Source: Acanthacorydalis orientalis
Lineage: Eukaryota; Arthropoda; Insecta; Megaloptera; Corydalidae
Assembly (NCBI GenBank): GCA_034766995.1
Contig: CM068313.1
Coordinates: forward strand, 4,147,461 to 4,211,460
Direction: 5' to 3'
DNA: 64,000 bases
The translations under genes were made by a program, and so were the position numbers. The notes beneath the pieces were generated by a model, which saw only the letters and a program-made list of their open reading frames with translations, did no database searches and had not been told where the DNA came from. Shown piece by piece: positions 40,201-52,378 of the stretch (within the stretch, counting starts at the first letter, position 1; every line of letters begins with the position of its first letter).

Positions 40201-40395
40201 GATAAAATAAATATAGATCTAATGCTGGCAAAAATTCACTTTCACAAATAAATTCATTTTAAGTCCAGATATCATAGACATTTTTTCTGATAAAGAAATG
40301 AATTTTTAAAAATTTGATTTAGATTTGTTTGTATCTGAATGATCTAACGATTGCGTCGTAATTGAAATGCATATAATCAAGAATACAAAACAATT
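39561..40395. other. Non-coding with (AT)n array
   Basis: No gene seen. An (AT)n run lies at about 40158-40198. Confidence 0.5.
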
Positions 40396-40605
40396 CTTGA
40401 TAATTTTTGATTCTCGGTGATACCCATTTCGAATGCGATGCCATTGTCGTCAAAACGATAAGATACAAAAAAATCGATATAAAATTTTCAGAGATACAAA
40501 ATCAGATTTTTCTGTGTCTTAGCTCTCTGAGGATGATGCTATCACTATCGAAATGTATCAGAGGAACAATCAAAAATGATCAGTGTCCTTTGTGATTTGT
40601 TTTGT
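40396..40605. repeat. Fold-back repeat family C copy
   Basis: The left core CATTTCGAATGCGATGCCAT and right core TGAGGATGATGCTATCACTA then TCGAAATGTATCA are inverted relative to each other and share AGATACAAAAAAATC / GATTTTTCTGTGTCTTAG. The copy folds back on itself for most of its length. Confidence 0.65.
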
Positions 40606-41029
40606 TCCTGTGTATCGAAATATGAAGTTGTCCTTGCAGTCACTATTCGTTTTTGTTTCTCCATTACCGGATTTGTATTTTGACAATATCACCCACTAAT
40701 ACCCATCTCGGGTTACCAAACCGGTATTGGAGAAATAAGAACTTATACTAGTGATTTCAAGGAAAAAATAACTTGTAATCAATAATCATTTATTGAAAAT
40801 TTATTATCAGAGAAAATGTGTGGTTTCTGAGATCAGAGAAATCTTTTTATTCTTCTGGTCAAATCATCAGAGTGATAAGTTACAAACAAAAAAATTGATA
40901 TAATTTTATTTTTATTGAAGTTGCGTTTCTTCTCCTCAAAGTCACTGTTTGAATATTTTCTACGTTGTTTTCTGACATGTCAGATAGATCTCTACTGATT
41001 TAGTGTATTAAATATGAGGGCCGTCTTTG

Positions 41030-41195
41030 AGATCCTCCTCTTATAGAATCAGCTGTAAGTCTGCTTTTCGAGACCCGTTTCGGCACGTGTATTATCTTTA
41101 AGATAAGTTGAGGTGGGATGAAAATGGCAGACGTGCCGAAATCTGTCTCGAAAAGCAGACTTTCAGTTTATCCTATAAGAAGAGGATTCGCAAGA
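41030..41195. repeat. Fold-back family D, copy 1
   Basis: Long hairpin: TCTTATAGAATCAGCTGTAA then GTCTGCTTTTCGAGACCCGT then TTCGGCACGT pairs with ACGTGCCGAAATCTGTCTCG then AAAAGCAGACTTTCAGTTTA then TCCTATAAGA. Arms are about 55-60 bases with few mismatches and a centre of about 45 bases. There is no coding potential. Confidence 0.9.
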
Positions 41196-41349
41196 CAAGA
41201 TGTGAACAAGAGCATAGGTAATAAAGACTATAAGTATAATCAGGTGTTATTTATATCGATTGGTAGGGCCAGCCATTCAGTTATCTTCTTCTGACATCTT
41301 CAAGTAGATCTGTACTGATTTAATGTATTTAATCCGAGTTAGGATTATC

Positions 41350-41515
41350 TGAAGGCTCTCTTCCTATGAAATCAGCTGAAAGTACGCTTTGTACGACCGG
41401 TTTAGGCACGTGTGTCATCTTTAGGATGAGTTGAAATGAGATGAAGATGATGCACGTTTCGAAACCGGTCTCAAAATGTAAACTTTCAGTGGATCCTGCA
41501 GGAAAAAGATTTTCA
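41350..41515. repeat. Fold-back family D, copy 2
   Basis: Same organisation as 41030-41195: CTATGAAATCAGCTGAAAGT then ACGCTTTGTACGACCGG then TTTAGGCACGTGTGTCAT, answered by GCACGTTTCGAAACCGGTCT then CAAAATGTAAACTTTCAG. It is more diverged. The flanks are also alike (TAGATCTGTACTGATTTAAT), so the pair is a tandem duplication of about 320 bases. Confidence 0.85.
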
Positions 41516-41519
41516 AGAC

Positions 41520-43300
41520 AATATACCCACGAGATCACATGTACAAAAGCATATATTATTATTATAATATCATAATTATAATCGAAGTGTCAGTTAATCA
41601 GTGCAGATCTATCAGAGAATGATGCCGGTCGTAGAAAATACTCAAACAGTGACCTCGAGGAGAACTAACACACTTTCAAAATATCCAGATACACAGCTGT
41701 GCGACAAATCGCATTTTATTTTTCCATATGTGCGTTATTTAAATCGATTCGAAAGCTTAAATCCACAGTCTTTACAACTGAATCATAAACATGGTTTATA
41801 ATTCTTATTAGATTTACAATAATGTTATTTGAAAAGTTTTTCATACGTCCATAACTTACATATATTTTATGACTTGTAATATTTACTTGCTTGTAAATGA
41901 ATCAATATTAATTTTAGTATAATTTGTTCAATTAGAACTGGAATACCATTTTTATTCGACACACTTCTAAAATTTACAGCTACCATAATGGTTTCAAATT
42001 CACTTTATTGCATACTGTTTTATATAATTGTAATGAATGTAAAAAAGAATTATATAGAAAAATACATACGAGTACATTGTGTGTATAAGTCATAAAAGGA
42101 AAATTATCAAAAAAATAAATTAAACAGTTTATGAATTTAAATTGAAATTCTTACTGAATTATTCATACAATTATCTCGCAGCAATTTGTTTCTTTTAAAA
42201 AAATATCATTTGGAAAATGTCACGAACTAGTGAGTGATTCATTCTATTTTGATTACATTTATGGGAATTTTCGAGTGTCACTGTTTAATTAAACTTTATA
42301 ATCTTATAATGATTGTTTTTGTATGTTTTAATAAAATAAATAAACATGATTATATATATATATATATATATATATATAGGTTTATCCCATTAAACATATT
42401 AATTAAAAAAAAACAACGCACACATTTAGACTCGGATGTTTTTATCTGCTGTAGATAAGACTCTATTTTTAAAAAAAAGTGTATGCAAAAAGTGTACTAG
42501 GATGAAAATCTTTACGAATTCGTAGACAAATCCGTGTGTTTGTAGAACCGGCGACAACATATACGAAACTAGAATTCCCAGCTATTGTGAGTGAAGTAAA
42601 TAATAATAAAAAAGAACGATTGCGTTGCCCCGTAATGACATTCTGATATGCATCGAAACGTGAAACACATTCTCTGTGAACGTTTTCGAGACTATCCGTT
42701 GGATTCTATATGGACCGGTGTATAAAACAATTAAAATATTTTCTTGCTTCATTAAATACTTGACCATGTCGAAAAAATGTATGCACAATACGCGATGAGA
42801 AAAAAAATTGTTGTGTGTGTGTATGTGGCGGTTTTGTCTTTGCTGTGACTGATTTTTCTCTTCGAAGATCCGTACCGGTCTCTGTGATACGACTCAGTAA
42901 CTGTTTATTGGATTATCGTTTTTTGCTTGTTTCTGGATTAGAAATGCAAGTGTTTAGAAATCAGTTTCGATTACTTTCATGTCTTTTTTTTTCGATTCGA
43001 GATTTTCCTGTTCAGCTCAGATATATGGATTAAAATAATCTAAACAAATTTTTCAGTATTCTCTCTCTTTTTAAAAAAAAATAAATATTAATGACAACAA
43101 CCGTAAAATATTTATTAATAACTTGTCAAAAAAATCAATTACTGATAACAAAAGTAATAGTGTTAGACTGGTCTGGCTTTTAGGGCCAGAAAAAATCGTT
43201 TTTTTTTCGAATCGTTAAATTTTAAAATCTTAAAAACCACAATAGTTCTGACACTGGCTAAATTCACTTTCACAAATGATTTCTTTTTTCATACCACAAG
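41520..43300. other. Non-coding, no gene seen
   Basis: An (AT)n run lies at about 42350-42379, and a dispersed repeat at about 42895-43060 is shared with 36505-36670. Open frames at 41601-41801, 42582-42788 and 42815-43033 lack recognisable motifs. Confidence 0.5.
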
Positions 43301-43304
43301 CTCG

Positions 43305-43565
43305 AGGAGATCTGATCAAAAATGTTCAGTAAATGATTATTAATCATTTTTGATTGTTACTCACACACATTTCGATTACACTGCCGTTATTCTCAGAGTA
43401 CTAAGATGTAAAAAAATCTAGACCAAATTTTCATAAATTCGAAATCTGTTTTTTCATGTCTTTGGTACTGTGAAGATGATGACAAATGAATCGAAATACT
43501 GATAAATAACAATCAGAAAAAAATCAATAATTTATTGAACATTTCTGAGCAAAAACGTGATTCGT
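43305..43565. repeat. Fold-back repeat family C, best copy
   Basis: The left arm GATCAAAAATGTTCAGTAAA then TGATTATTAATC, core CACATTTCGATTACACTGCC then GTTATTCTCAGAGTACTAAG, and the right half CTGTGAAGATGATGACAAAT then GAATCGAAATACTG, then the arm ATCAATAATTTATTGAACAT, form an imperfect inverted repeat about 250 bases long. Confidence 0.75.
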
Positions 43566-43599
43566 GAGTTGAGAAAATCATTTTACACTTGCGATTAAA

Positions 43600-44190
43600 T
43601 CTATGGTCACAAGTTAAAAAGATGCTTAAGTCTAATTTTCCAAATTTTATGATTTGATTCTCTTTTCACATTTGAATCTAAATCTAAATATTTACTTAAA
43701 TCAACATAATTCTTCAAGTCAAAGAGGATTAAGTCTAATTTTCCGTGTTTTATGATTTTCAAGATAAAAAAAATTTGAGACCAAATCTAAATATTTACTT
43801 AAATCAACACGATTTTTAAAGGGGCTAAATATTCAATAATTAATCATTGATCATTTCGATTGTTGTTGTTGTGAATTTAAATAAAGGTTCTATCATCCAC
43901 AGATCGAAGTATAAAAAAATCTTTTTTCGTATCTCAATGTTTTAGTAGAGAAAGATGTTTACTCACTAAAATAAACAAAGATTGTTTTATACTTTCATCT
44001 CTTCAACGATGATAGCATCGGTATCGAAATCCAGCCTATTTCTTATTAAACATTTGATGATTTCTTGTTAAAAAAAATACTATAAACAAAATCGTTTTTC
44101 ATTTTACTCAAATAAGTTCGATTACAAACACTCCATTTTGTATTCGTGTACCTGCGATTCCAATTCAAAGAGACTTAAGTAACATTTCTA
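43600..44190. repeat. Fold-back MITE family B copies
   Basis: Left-end phrases TATGGTCACAAGTTAAAAAG then ATGCTTAAGTC at 43603 and TCAAAGAGGATTAAGTC near 43718. An inverted right-end module near 44100-44190 reads GATTCCAATTCAAAGAGACT then TAAGTAA. Sequence between includes more family C fragments (43980-44060). Confidence 0.6.
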
Positions 44191-44630
44191 TACTTTCGAA
44201 GAAAGAGAATTTCGTTGCCTTCATTGAAATATAATCATCGATCAAATATTGAACATTTTTAATCGTCACACAAGAATCGAAAATATCATACAGATTCATA
44301 AGAAATTTTACCAGTAATTCGCCAGGATTTAACTACGTGAATTTTTTTATGAATGATTCGTTTCTGATCCGAAACACTTGACCTTATGCGTGCATAACAT
44401 TTATTAATATTAAAAATATCACATGGAACCGATCAACAGTGTGATTAAGATGAATCATGTCTATTAAAGGGCGAATGAATCCACGATATCGTACGATTAC
44501 CGCATAGAAATCCCGGGAAATCCGAGAACGTTTCATTTATGTCGCCGATTTCTAAATATAAAATCCGTTTCAGTCGCCGCACGTGTACACACATTCACGT
44601 GTCATCTGTCAAGCCCAGTGTATATGTATG

Positions 44631-44731
<101 letters not shown>

Positions 44732-45059
44732 GTATTACAAGCATGTGTCATCTTATAAATGAAAATAATTGGAATCAATGAGTTTTTTTTTAAAAAAATA
44801 AATGGAATATTTGTAAAAGTATTACTTGTAATCTGTGAATCAGATGGCATTGATCTGTTTAGGTTAAAATATGCAGTTGGTCCAATCAGTTTTCCTGTTT
44901 AATATTTTCCAAGTATCAATCAAACCATAAAAATACTTGAGAATGACTTATAGTTTAATTAAAACGTACAAATATTCTTTTAGAAGGAATAGTTTGGTCT
45001 AAAAAGGATGTCACAATATTCTCGATATTACAATTCTAACAAAGGTGTCAAAATTCTTT

Positions 45060-46160
45060 TTCCTTGAAACTGTAGAAGTCTTACTTAAGTCTCTTTGAAT
45101 TAGAATCACAAGTATATGAATACACGATGAGGTGTTTTTAATGAAATTTATTTCAATAAAATGAAAAATGATGTATATATAATTTTTTTCAAAAAATAAT
45201 TGAAATTGTTGCTAAATTCATTTCTGTACATGATATTTTTACTCTGTTTCGAATTTCAAATATAGTTCTTAACGTAAATGTTAGGAACTTGAGATTAGAA
45301 CGAAATAAGAACTATAGATTCGAAGAAAAAAGATTAGTAATCATTGATAGTATATTTCTGGTCAGAAAAACAATCTGGTTTATGAGTTGAGAAAATCATT
45401 TTAATCTTGCCATTAAATCTGTGGTCACAAGTCAAAGAAGCTTAAGTCTAATTTGGCAAATATTATGATTTGATTCATTTTTCAACAATCAAACAGTCCA
45501 AATCTAAATCATTAATTAAATCAACACGGTATTTAAAGCTATCAATCTTCCATTTTAACGAAATCGTTGAATGTTTTAAATCTCTCAAAGAGGCTTAAGA
45601 CTAATTTTCCATATTTTATGATTTTTAAGATAAAATAAATATGAGTCCAAATCTAAATATTTAGTTAAATCAACATGATTCTTAACGGGCTGTATCAATG
45701 TTTTTTTTTTAACAAAATTCGATGAAAGTCCTAAATCTGTGGTAGCAAGTCAAAGAGGCTTGCCTAATTTTCGAAATTTTATGATTTTCAAGATAAAAGA
45801 AATTTAAGTTCAAATCTAAACATTTGCTTTGATCAACATGGTTCTTAAAAAAAACTGTCAATCTTCTAGATTTTTTATTTTAATAAAGACAACGAAACTC
45901 TTTCCTGAAAACTATAGAATCTTACTTAAGTCTCTTTGAATTAAAATCACAGGTACACGAGTACACAAAAAGTGTCTGTAATCAAATTTGAGTAAAATTA
46001 AAAAAATGATTTGTTTATAGTATTTTTTTAAAAAAAATAAATAGGCAGTAATAATATTTCAGGAATTGTTGCTAAATTCATTTATATAAATTGACTTTTC
46101 AATCAGTTACGAATTTCAAACATTTTTCTAAACGTAAATATTCAATAATTAATTATTGAT
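45060..46160. repeat. Cluster of fold-back MITE family B copies
   Basis: Right-end modules at about 45075-45200 and 45905-46060 (CTTACTTAAGTCTCTTTGAA then TTARAATCACAGGTA) and left-end modules at about 45420-45530, 45590-45680 and 45735-45845 (GGTCACAAGTCAAAGAAGC / CAAAGAGGCTTAAGAC). Complete copies can be paired as 45735-45955. It is a nest of related elements. Confidence 0.65.
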
Positions 46161-47350
46161 CATTTTGATTGTCGTTGTTGCGAATTCAAATACAGATTCT
46201 ATCATCCTCAGATGAAATCTTTTCTATATCTCAACGTTCTGATTGAGAAAAATGTTTACTCGATATTATCAAATTTTATACGCAGGTTATAAAAAGAATC
46301 CAATATATATCTAGGAACGTACTCTGAATTGAATATTTTTTTGTTCTTGTCAGACAAATTTGAAAATTAGACCATAGTTTAGATAAAAAAAAAAATGTAA
46401 TCGAAACGTAATGTAAAAACTACTGATATGTGTCAAAAAATTGTATTGTACAAGACAGGACAAAACATGGAACTTATATCTTTTGTATACAAATCTGTGA
46501 ACTGTATTTATAAAAATCATTTTTAATAATGAATGATATTGTTCCTGGAAATAAAACAAATCTTATTGTTTTTAAAAAAATCTAATTTGTGTTCAAGTAA
46601 AACATTGTCTCAATACAGTTCTGATGATTCTGGCTAAGTTCGCTTTCACAAATGAATTCTTTTTCCATAGTACAAATCATAAACTTTTTGTCGTTTGTGG
46701 ATTGAAATAAAAAATAATTTTTGTGATATGTAAATTATCGGTTTTTATATTTGTTTCATTTCACATTTATCCCGAGTATCTTACTAAATCATGACAGTTA
46801 AAATTTGCTAAATCATAAGAAACGAAACTTGAAAATCCATCTAATTGAAAGATTATTTTATTTCAATATTTCACAACGATTTAAACGCTATTAACAGCCA
46901 CAACTTTGAACTCATAACACACAGAACAACAACTGGAAAAAAACATTACACTAAATAAACACGTTTCATATTCCACGCCGATTTTTTTGATACCGACATG
47001 GAATTTCATCTGATTCTTTTCCAAATAAAAAAATCGCTTGATTATTAAATTCAAAATGATTCTACGTACAGTTTGAGGTTTTAAAAATACAATCGACTCG
47101 AAGGTCAACGCGGTCAGTGCTGTTATCTTAATTTTATTAGATCAATGTCATGTTATTCATACGTTGCGAATAATAATTGTGTTTTTTTATTTATAATAAA
47201 CTTTCCAGTAAGTTAATTTTAATTAATGTGAAAAAAATGCCAGATACTGAAATAATTCAGTCGTTTTTACCAGCACTCTCAATAAATATGATTATTAGAA
47301 ATTAGATGAGGACAGTTTATAATGTTAAAAGATTTCTAGATCAAATTTTT
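46161..47350. other. Non-coding, no gene seen
   Basis: AT-rich sequence with family C fragments (46140-46260). The minus-strand frame 46881-47108 has no recognisable domain. Confidence 0.45.
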
Positions 47351-47354
47351 ATTA

Positions 47355-48185
47355 TACTTGAAATATTGACAATAATACTGACGGTGTAATAATTGTCAAT
47401 ATACTAACAATCTTTTACTGTACATGTATTCGGTATTTATAAAACTTTCATTTCTACTACACTGTAATAAAAATAAGAATGATTTTAAAAAGAGTTAGAA
47501 TGGTTATTTAACACTTGTTTTTTTTCGAATAATTAATATTTCTCGAATCGAATGACACTTGAATACTGAGCTCGAAATTTTTACAAGTAATACAAAATAT
47601 AAAAATCGAAAATATCTCTATTTGAATTAAGTAAAGTATTGTTAATTTGTTTGAATTAGTTGAATATTTATCGATTTGTTTAAGCGTTTGAGTGATCCTC
47701 AAATAACTTGCTGATCAATTCTTCAACAAGTTGCTTGATGCTTTCTAAGATTTCCCGGTTTAATTTTAATTTTACTCGAATTATTGACAATATAAGAATC
47801 AATCCTATATATTGCCAATATACTGACAGTTTTTCTACTCTAAATACATGTCTGTATTCATACTGTTTTAATTTTTATAACTCTGAATAAGAATAGAAAT
47901 GTTTTTAAAAAAGCAGTCAATTCGTTTTTAATATTTTTTGAGGCACTCATGTTTTTGGAATCGACTGGCACTTGAATACTAAATTCGAAATTTGTATAAG
48001 TTATTGAAAACAAAAATTGAAAATATCTCTAATTGAATTAAATACAGTCTTGATAATTTGGTCCTGCTGAATCATTTGAATATTTATCGATTTGTCGGAC
48101 CTTTTGAGTGATCCTCAAATGGCTTGTTCATCAATCAACCGAATTGTCCAACAAGCTAGTGGAAGATTTCTAAAAAGGATTTAGA
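47355..48185. repeat. Tandem duplication, about 418-bp unit
   Basis: Two units with matching phrases in order: AATATACTAACAATCTTTTA / AATATACTGACAGTTTTTCT; GACACTTGAATACTGAGCTC / GGCACTTGAATACTAAATTC; AATATCTCTATTTGAATTAA / AATATCTCTAATTGAATTAA; GAGTGATCCTCAAATAACTT / GAGTGATCCTCAAATGGCTT. They are non-coding. Confidence 0.85.
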
Positions 48186-48279
48186 TTCGATTGTATTTTT
48201 GAGAGGATAATTCTTTCCAAGTGTTTAAATTCACTTTCACAAATGGATTCTTGTTTCAAGCCACAAACCAAATAAAAGT

Positions 48280-48362
48280 ACTCTGATCAAAAATGTTCAG
48301 TAAATCATTATTGATCATAAACTGATCAATAATGATTTATTGAACATTTTTGACCGGAAAAA
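48280..48362. repeat. Compact hairpin of family C arms
   Basis: CTGATCAAAAATGTTCAGTA then AATCATTATTGATCA is followed after TAAAC by its near-exact inverse TGATCAATAATGATTTATTG then AACATTTTTGACCGG. The arms are about 34 bases with one or two mismatches. This is the minimal form of the family C ends. Confidence 0.85.
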
Positions 48363-48399
48363 GTTTTGGTAATTTATGATTTGAACAAAGAATTCATAG

Positions 48400-49780
48400 C
48401 TGAAACTATTGAAAGAGGAAATAGTGGCAACAAATGTTCAAAATTGTGTTGTTTCAATTCTTTAGTTTACTTAAATATTTTATTTCTTTCGACAAAGATT
48501 GTGAGCTGTTTGAAAAAAACCAATCGTTAATTATTGTTTTATTAGTCCTTTAAAAAAAAGTAAAAAAAATAAACTGTTCTGTGTATTCTCAGTATTTCAA
48601 GTATAATTAAAATTTAATTTAGAAATCTTGTAATATTATAAACTGTCTTATTCAGTTTCTAATAATTATATCTGTTCAAAGTGTTTGTTTAAAAAAACGA
48701 TCTAATTATTTTTAGTGTTTGATATTTTTTGTTACATTAATTAAAATTGATTTAGTGAAAAGTTTATAATTTTTTTTTAGCAACTAGTAGTCAAATAAGA
48801 ATGAAGTTTCTATAAAATATCAAACATGCTATTCTGCACTGTCACACAATTAAATTTTTCGATTCAGAATTTGAAAAATTCGCAGAAAAATCGATAATAG
48901 AGTTCCATTCGAATAAATTCTAATCTTCATACAAAGAAATAAAATGTTTACATCTACAAGAAACTGAAAATTATTTTAAACATTTCCCGCCACTCTCTTC
49001 TCTTGAATACCAGCGACATGGTTGTATAAATTAGAATTAGAACAAATATTTAAACAGATTTCCGTAAACAATTTTCTTATTTATGAACTTAACCAAAAAA
49101 TATACGTACTCGAGTATTTTCAACCGTGAAAGATAGTTAGGACCTGTTTTGAAGTTTTCACAGGTTTACTGTTGAATCAATCTTGTGATAATGTCTCTAT
49201 TCAGTATATCTTTTTTTAAATTTATACATAAATTTCCATATATGTATTTTTGATAATATTTGTATATATTGGACAAAATAAAAAAAAAGATAGTGTATAT
49301 ACAGAGTCCAGAATAATCAGTTAAATCAGAGAATGTTAAATTTTAATTCGTGTTAAAGGAAATGTTATTGTATTTACAAAGACCTGCAAATAAAAAAAAT
49401 ACAACACACTGGTTCTTACATTTGTCAACGGCTTCATGTTGAATCAACTCGAACACCTGTAAGAATTGGAGAAAAAAAATTTGACAGGATTTCAGGTCAG
49501 TCGTCACTGTTTACTCGAATCACATGTAAATCTAATCACGTGTTTATAGTAGAATCGCACAACACTGTTTAATTAAATCCGTTCAAGAGAGATATATCAA
49601 CACTTGTACAATAAATAGAATTAATCGAACTTCCGCAACTGAATTAGCGGTATTTAAAACAAACACAAATTGTGAAATAACTCGATACTTGGTGATCCAT
49701 TTTAATCGATCGACTTATTACAAAAAAAATAAAATAATTCGAAATTGATTTGGAAAGAAAACACTCGGTTATGGAAAAAA
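48400..49780. other. AT-rich non-coding, no gene seen
   Basis: Homopolymer-rich sequence without repeats or frames I can support. Confidence 0.45.
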
Positions 49781-49789
49781 ATCGAATCT

Positions 49790-50230
49790 GTTCTTCGAAG
49801 ACGTCGTGTCCGAATCACTTCTTGCGCTTTACTGCCCAAACAATAACAGCTGATGTGAAAGAAACGTTTCAACGTCGTTGTCCCACGAGGTGCATGGTAT
49901 TAATCGGACGTCGTCTGTAGTAGTAAGTAGTAGTGGTTAAAATACACTCTCTGTGACCGTCTCAGACTGGCCAGCAGTTTTCTACAACTGTTAACGTAAT
50001 ATTGTCGTGTGTTGTTGTTATATCAAGGCAACCTTGCAGCGGCCGGTGTCTCGAAGTGGGGGTCTTACACATATACATACACACATGTATGGTCGAACAG
50101 CAGGGTTTGATTTTCTGCGGTGCGAGGTCCAGGCACGCGGTTAATGGTGACTAGAAATGACTGTGCTCTATAAGAAATCGTTGTTCGCTGACTCACCGAG
50201 CATTGAAAGTTCCGCACAGGCCGTTGCAAA
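49790..50230. other. CpG-richer island, possible distal promoter
   Basis: This is the least AT-biased stretch outside the genes, with dense CG dinucleotides (GACGTCGTGTCC, AATCGGACGTCGTC, GCAGCGGCCGGTGTC, AGGCACGCGG). No long frame, tRNA or known domain is seen. It may be a promoter or 5' exon of a gene whose body lies elsewhere, on either strand. Confidence 0.3.
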
Positions 50231-50647
50231 TCAGATTTTTTTTTTATATAAAAAAAATATTTTTTAAAATTCCTCACCTTCTGTAACAATCAATTAAAAT
50301 TATTATCCATGTTATGTAAAAACGTAATCACTTGTTTTGTTTCTTCCTGTAATAATTCAAGATGATTATTAATCAAGTTAATTATTCTTCTGTCATTCTT
50401 TCAACACACACACACACAGTCAGTGTTTCAATAATATTGAATAATTACAGTGTCGGACAAAAGTTAAGCAACTGTATGAGTGGTATAACAATTATTCAAA
50501 TTTCATCAGCTAAATGGAAATATGAAAAAAAAAACGGAATGCAATAAATTGTAACACTCGAATCATCTTTGAAAAATGTGTAATACATTTTATTTTATCT
50601 CTGTTATTTGAAGAATTAAATCATATTTTTTAAAAATTCTTTAAATA

Positions 50648-51909
50648 CAAGGATCGTTTGATAAGTGTGGTAAAAAAGTTAAACACTGTTTTTTGGCAAA
50701 ATCGATTTTATTTTTCAATATAGTCTCCATTGGTGGCTATACACTTGGTCTAAGCCTTTTTTCAATTTTTTCATCCCATCGGAAAAGTAGCTTTTCTCAA
50801 AGTGTGCAAAATATGCATTGAAGGCAACGATCACATCCTCATTCGACGATAATTTCTTCCCATCGAGTCAAATTTTCAAGTTTGGTAAGAGGAAGAAATC
50901 GCAAGAGGGCAAGTCCGGAGAATGAGGAATCAATTCGAAGCTTAATTCGTGCAATTGTGTCATTGTGACGGTCGATTTGTAGGGCGGTACGTTATCATGG
51001 TGAAAGGGCGTTTTTATGCGCCAATCTTGGTCGTTTTTGTTTCAGTTCTTCTTTCAAACAGTCCAGTAATGTTGCATAATACGCTTTTGTTATAATTTTT
51101 CCCTTCGTTAAGTAGTCGATCAGGATGATCCCTTTAAATCCTAAAAAACAGTGAACTTCACCTTATCAGCCGACAAAAAAAAACGTTCTTCGTCTTCTCC
51201 GGCGCACTTTCACCAGTCGTTGTACAGTGCTTTGACTGCTGCTTCGACTCAGGTGTATAGTGGATCCATGTTTCATCCACGGTAATGAATCGACCCCAAA
51301 AGGCCTACGAATTGCGATTAAACATCGACAAACACTGGGTTGAAATGTCCTTTCCTGTGCGTTTTTGGTCGACAGTCAACAATCGCAGCATCCATCGTGC
51401 ACACAGCTTTTTCATGTGCAATTTTTCGTCCAGGATATTGTTCACTCGATCACTTGAGATGCCTACAGTTTCAGCAGTCTTCCATAACGATACCATGGAT
51501 TTTTTCAACGATATACGTCGTAGTGACTTCAACTAGGTGCGCCCAGTGCGCGCTTCATCTTCAGTGTATGTTCGGCCACGTTTAAACTCATTTATCCAGA
51601 AATAAACAGTCTTCAACGTTGGTCCGTAATCTCCATGAGCTTTATCCAACTCCGATTTGATCTGGGTCGCCGTCTAGTTATTCAAATAAAAATATTTTAT
51701 CACTGCACGGTACTCGTTTTTCTCCATTTTTGCGGCAACTGCTACAATGCAAGCTTCAAACATATGTAGAACGTGAACAACGAATCGCTTCTGGCTGAAA
51801 TTTCGCTTATGTTAGTTTGAAAAGTGGCACTCGATAGTCGTGACGTGTTACCAAACGAATGTGTGGTATCATCTCATAAAAATTTACTAAAGTTATCAAA
51901 CGACCTTCG
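50648..51909 (-). mobile_element. Full-length degenerate mariner
   Basis: A 1262-base Tc1/mariner element flanked by TA on both sides. The inverted ends are CAAGGATCGTTTGATAAGTG and, from the other side, CGAAGGTCGTTTGATAACTT, the latter more diverged inside. It encodes one transposase on the minus strand, now broken. Length, ends and gene layout match the mariner family; the broken gene and end divergence show an old insertion. Confidence 0.92.
50705..51726 (-). pseudogene. Mariner transposase (DD34D type), broken
   Basis: Starts MEKNEYRAVIKYFYLNN at 51726 and meets a stop soon after; a second stop and frameshifts follow. In order: N-terminal helix-turn-helix part (AHGDYGPTLKTVYFWINEFK), linker with LRRISLKKSMV and LHMKKLCARWMLRLLT, first catalytic Asp in FITVDETWIHYTPESKQQS (codon 51274-51276), second in HHDNVPPY (50994-50996), third in HSPDLPSCDFFLLPNLK (50898-50900), then the C-terminal helix and CIATNGDYIEK. 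All three aspartates survive, but D2 to D3 is 31 residues instead of the usual 34, because three codons of the normal PPYSPD motif are gone. Not functional as it stands. Confidence 0.9.
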
Positions 51910-52059
51910 TATTAACAAGGCTAATTATAATAATAATTATCATTTATTAACAGTCATTTAAGAATTCTTAAAAACATTTTTCATTATCATTTTTTATTAT
52001 CATTTTCAAAACTACAAATATTTCTTCAAAAATTCCCATGAAATATTTTAAAGTCGCGA

Positions 52060-52378
52060 CAGAGGCGCAATAGTAGTTCCGATTTTCAGGAGGATAGACA
52101 AAAAAGTATAATATTTTTTGAGAATGGTCAATGTATGAAAAAGATTAAGAGCCTCCAGTCTAGATCTATCCTCTAATGATTTGTATTTGTTTCCGATTTT
52201 GAAAAAAGAGTTTCGTGGGAAGAAAGTTGAGGATGATGAGGAGGTCATGGCAGCAATTTCGGGTCAAATTGGACCGAAAAACAAAAATTATTTTTAGGAG
52301 GGCTTAAAGAAACTCATTCAAAGATCTGAAATGTGTATCAGAGTCAAGGGAAAATATATTGAAAAAGAAAAATTATAA
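52060..52378 (+). pseudogene. Second mariner-like transposase, C-terminal part
   Basis: From 52151 the plus strand reads ASSLDLSSNDLYLFPILKKE then FRGKKVEDDEEVMAAISGQI, one internal stop (TAG near 52294), EGLKKLIQRSEMCIRVKGKY then IEKEKL and a stop at 52376-52378. This is the end of a mariner-family transposase: the third catalytic Asp (SSND), the LFPxLKKxxRGKxF motif and the C-terminal C-I-x-x-x-G-x-Y-I-E-K. The sequence differs from the element just upstream, so it is a separate insertion, facing the other way. The N-terminal two thirds are not recognisable. Confidence 0.85.

Noticed and set aside
51285..51585. Plus-strand frames within the mariner
   Set aside because: Antisense to the conserved transposase catalytic and linker region.
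52048..52248. Serine-rich minus-strand frame
   Set aside because: The plus strand here encodes a clear mariner transposase tail, so the minus frame is its shadow.
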